From Clostridiales bacterium (lineage in GTDB: Bacteria > Bacillota > Clostridia > Christensenellales > CAG-314), in assembly GCA_003537755.1 (NCBI GenBank), contig DPQS01000061.1, positions 1 through 5,749 on the forward strand: 5,749 nt of DNA. The letters run 5' to 3'. Below, one piece after another: positions 5,609-5,749 of the stretch (position 1 is its first letter; each line of letters starts with the position of its first letter). A program made the position numbers and the translations under genes. The notes under the pieces are model-generated. The model did not search any database. It saw only the letters and a list, made by a program, of their open reading frames with translations, and had not been told where the DNA came from.

Positions 5609-5677
5609 CGTACCACAGCCGCACCGATTTTACACTGCAAATTTAATTGCCGTGTCGTAATCTCGGCTTACGGTACG
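5609..5677 (-). promoter_or_regulatory. Structured 5' leader of the phosphatase mRNA
   Basis: On the - strand, CGTACCGTAAGCCG (5677-5664) can pair with CGGCTGTGGTACG (5621-5609): six Watson-Crick pairs, G-U, U-G, A-U, one bulged A, then four more G/C pairs. The expected start site is around 5676-5678, so the helix would begin at the very 5' end of the mRNA. The enclosed loop of about 40 nt has alternative partners for GCCG (an inner CGGC, and TCGG), so two foldings are possible. It may be an mRNA-stabilising 5' stem-loop or a regulatory leader; no known riboswitch class was recognised. Confidence 0.45.
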
Positions 5678-5682
5678 CAGAC

Positions 5683-5711
5683 ATTATATGCCACAAACTC
5701 TCCTTTGTCAA
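5683..5711 (-). promoter_or_regulatory. Consensus sigma-70/sigma-A promoter of the phosphatase gene
   Basis: On the - strand TTGACA (5711-5706) and TATAAT (5688-5683) are separated by exactly 17 bp. Both hexamers are perfect consensus. Start is expected near 5676-5678, giving a leader of about 93 nt before the ATG. The strength suggests substantial basal transcription, unless a repressor acts. Confidence 0.88.
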
Positions 5712-5720
5712 TACCGACGC

Positions 5721-5749
5721 TTGCAAAAAAACGCAGATTAAGTTATAAT
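5721..5749 (+). promoter_or_regulatory. Possible divergent promoter reading out of the window
   Basis: TTGCAA (5721-5726), a 17-bp spacer and a perfect TATAAT (5744-5749) on the + strand. The -35 matches consensus at 4 of 6. It is back to back with the phosphatase promoter, the two -35 boxes being 9 bp apart, which suggests a divergently transcribed gene just beyond the right edge. The window ends at the -10, so this is unconfirmed. Confidence 0.45.

Noticed and set aside
5584..5640. ATG at 5640 as the phosphatase start
   Set aside because: It would place 19 charged and polar residues before the lipoprotein signal and lies inside the predicted leader helix.

Overview
The window looks like chromosomal DNA of a low-to-mid GC Gram-positive bacterium, probably an uncultured Clostridia-type lineage. 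This is inferred from three things: a proofreading-deficient DNA polymerase I followed directly by coaE (polA and coaE cluster in many Firmicutes), A-rich Shine-Dalgarno leaders, and a surface lipoprotein phosphatase with a Cys-rich linker. No taxonomic marker is present, so the assignment is tentative.

Left part (1-3249, + strand): a tight housekeeping cluster. The last 47 codons of an unidentified upstream gene (possibly the DnaE C-terminus) stop 4 nt before polA. polA (843 aa) has a complete 5' nuclease, a degenerate 3'-5' exonuclease-like domain and a complete polymerase domain. coaE (192 aa) begins inside the last 11 nt of polA, with its Shine-Dalgarno inside the polA coding sequence. 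The three are almost certainly cotranscribed and translationally coupled; the promoter lies outside the window.

Middle part (3250-4305): about 1.05 kb with no credible protein gene. It holds a collection of short repeats and stem-loops: a tandem 18-bp repeat with a related inverted copy about 560 bp away, three degenerate copies of a GTCAT-headed repeat, a 16-bp imperfect inverted repeat spanning 121 bp, several hairpins, and a C-rich patch whose complement has four G-runs. It ends with a very strong bidirectional intrinsic terminator (4120-4161) that insulates the convergent coaE and phosphatase transcripts. I read it as a landing area for small non-autonomous repeats.

Right part (4306-5749): a monocistronic - strand gene for a 425-aa secreted lipoprotein. 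It has a lipobox, a seven-cysteine linker, a fibronectin-III-like domain and a CX5R tyrosine/dual-specificity phosphatase domain. It is driven by a perfect TTGACA-N17-TATAAT promoter, and its leader can fold into a 13-bp helix that begins at the transcript's 5' end. A second promoter-like sequence reads out of the right edge, suggesting a divergent gene just beyond.

I found no defence system, CRISPR array, complete transposon, tRNA or rRNA. The least ordinary material is the phosphatase architecture with its structured leader, and the repeat-rich intergenic block.
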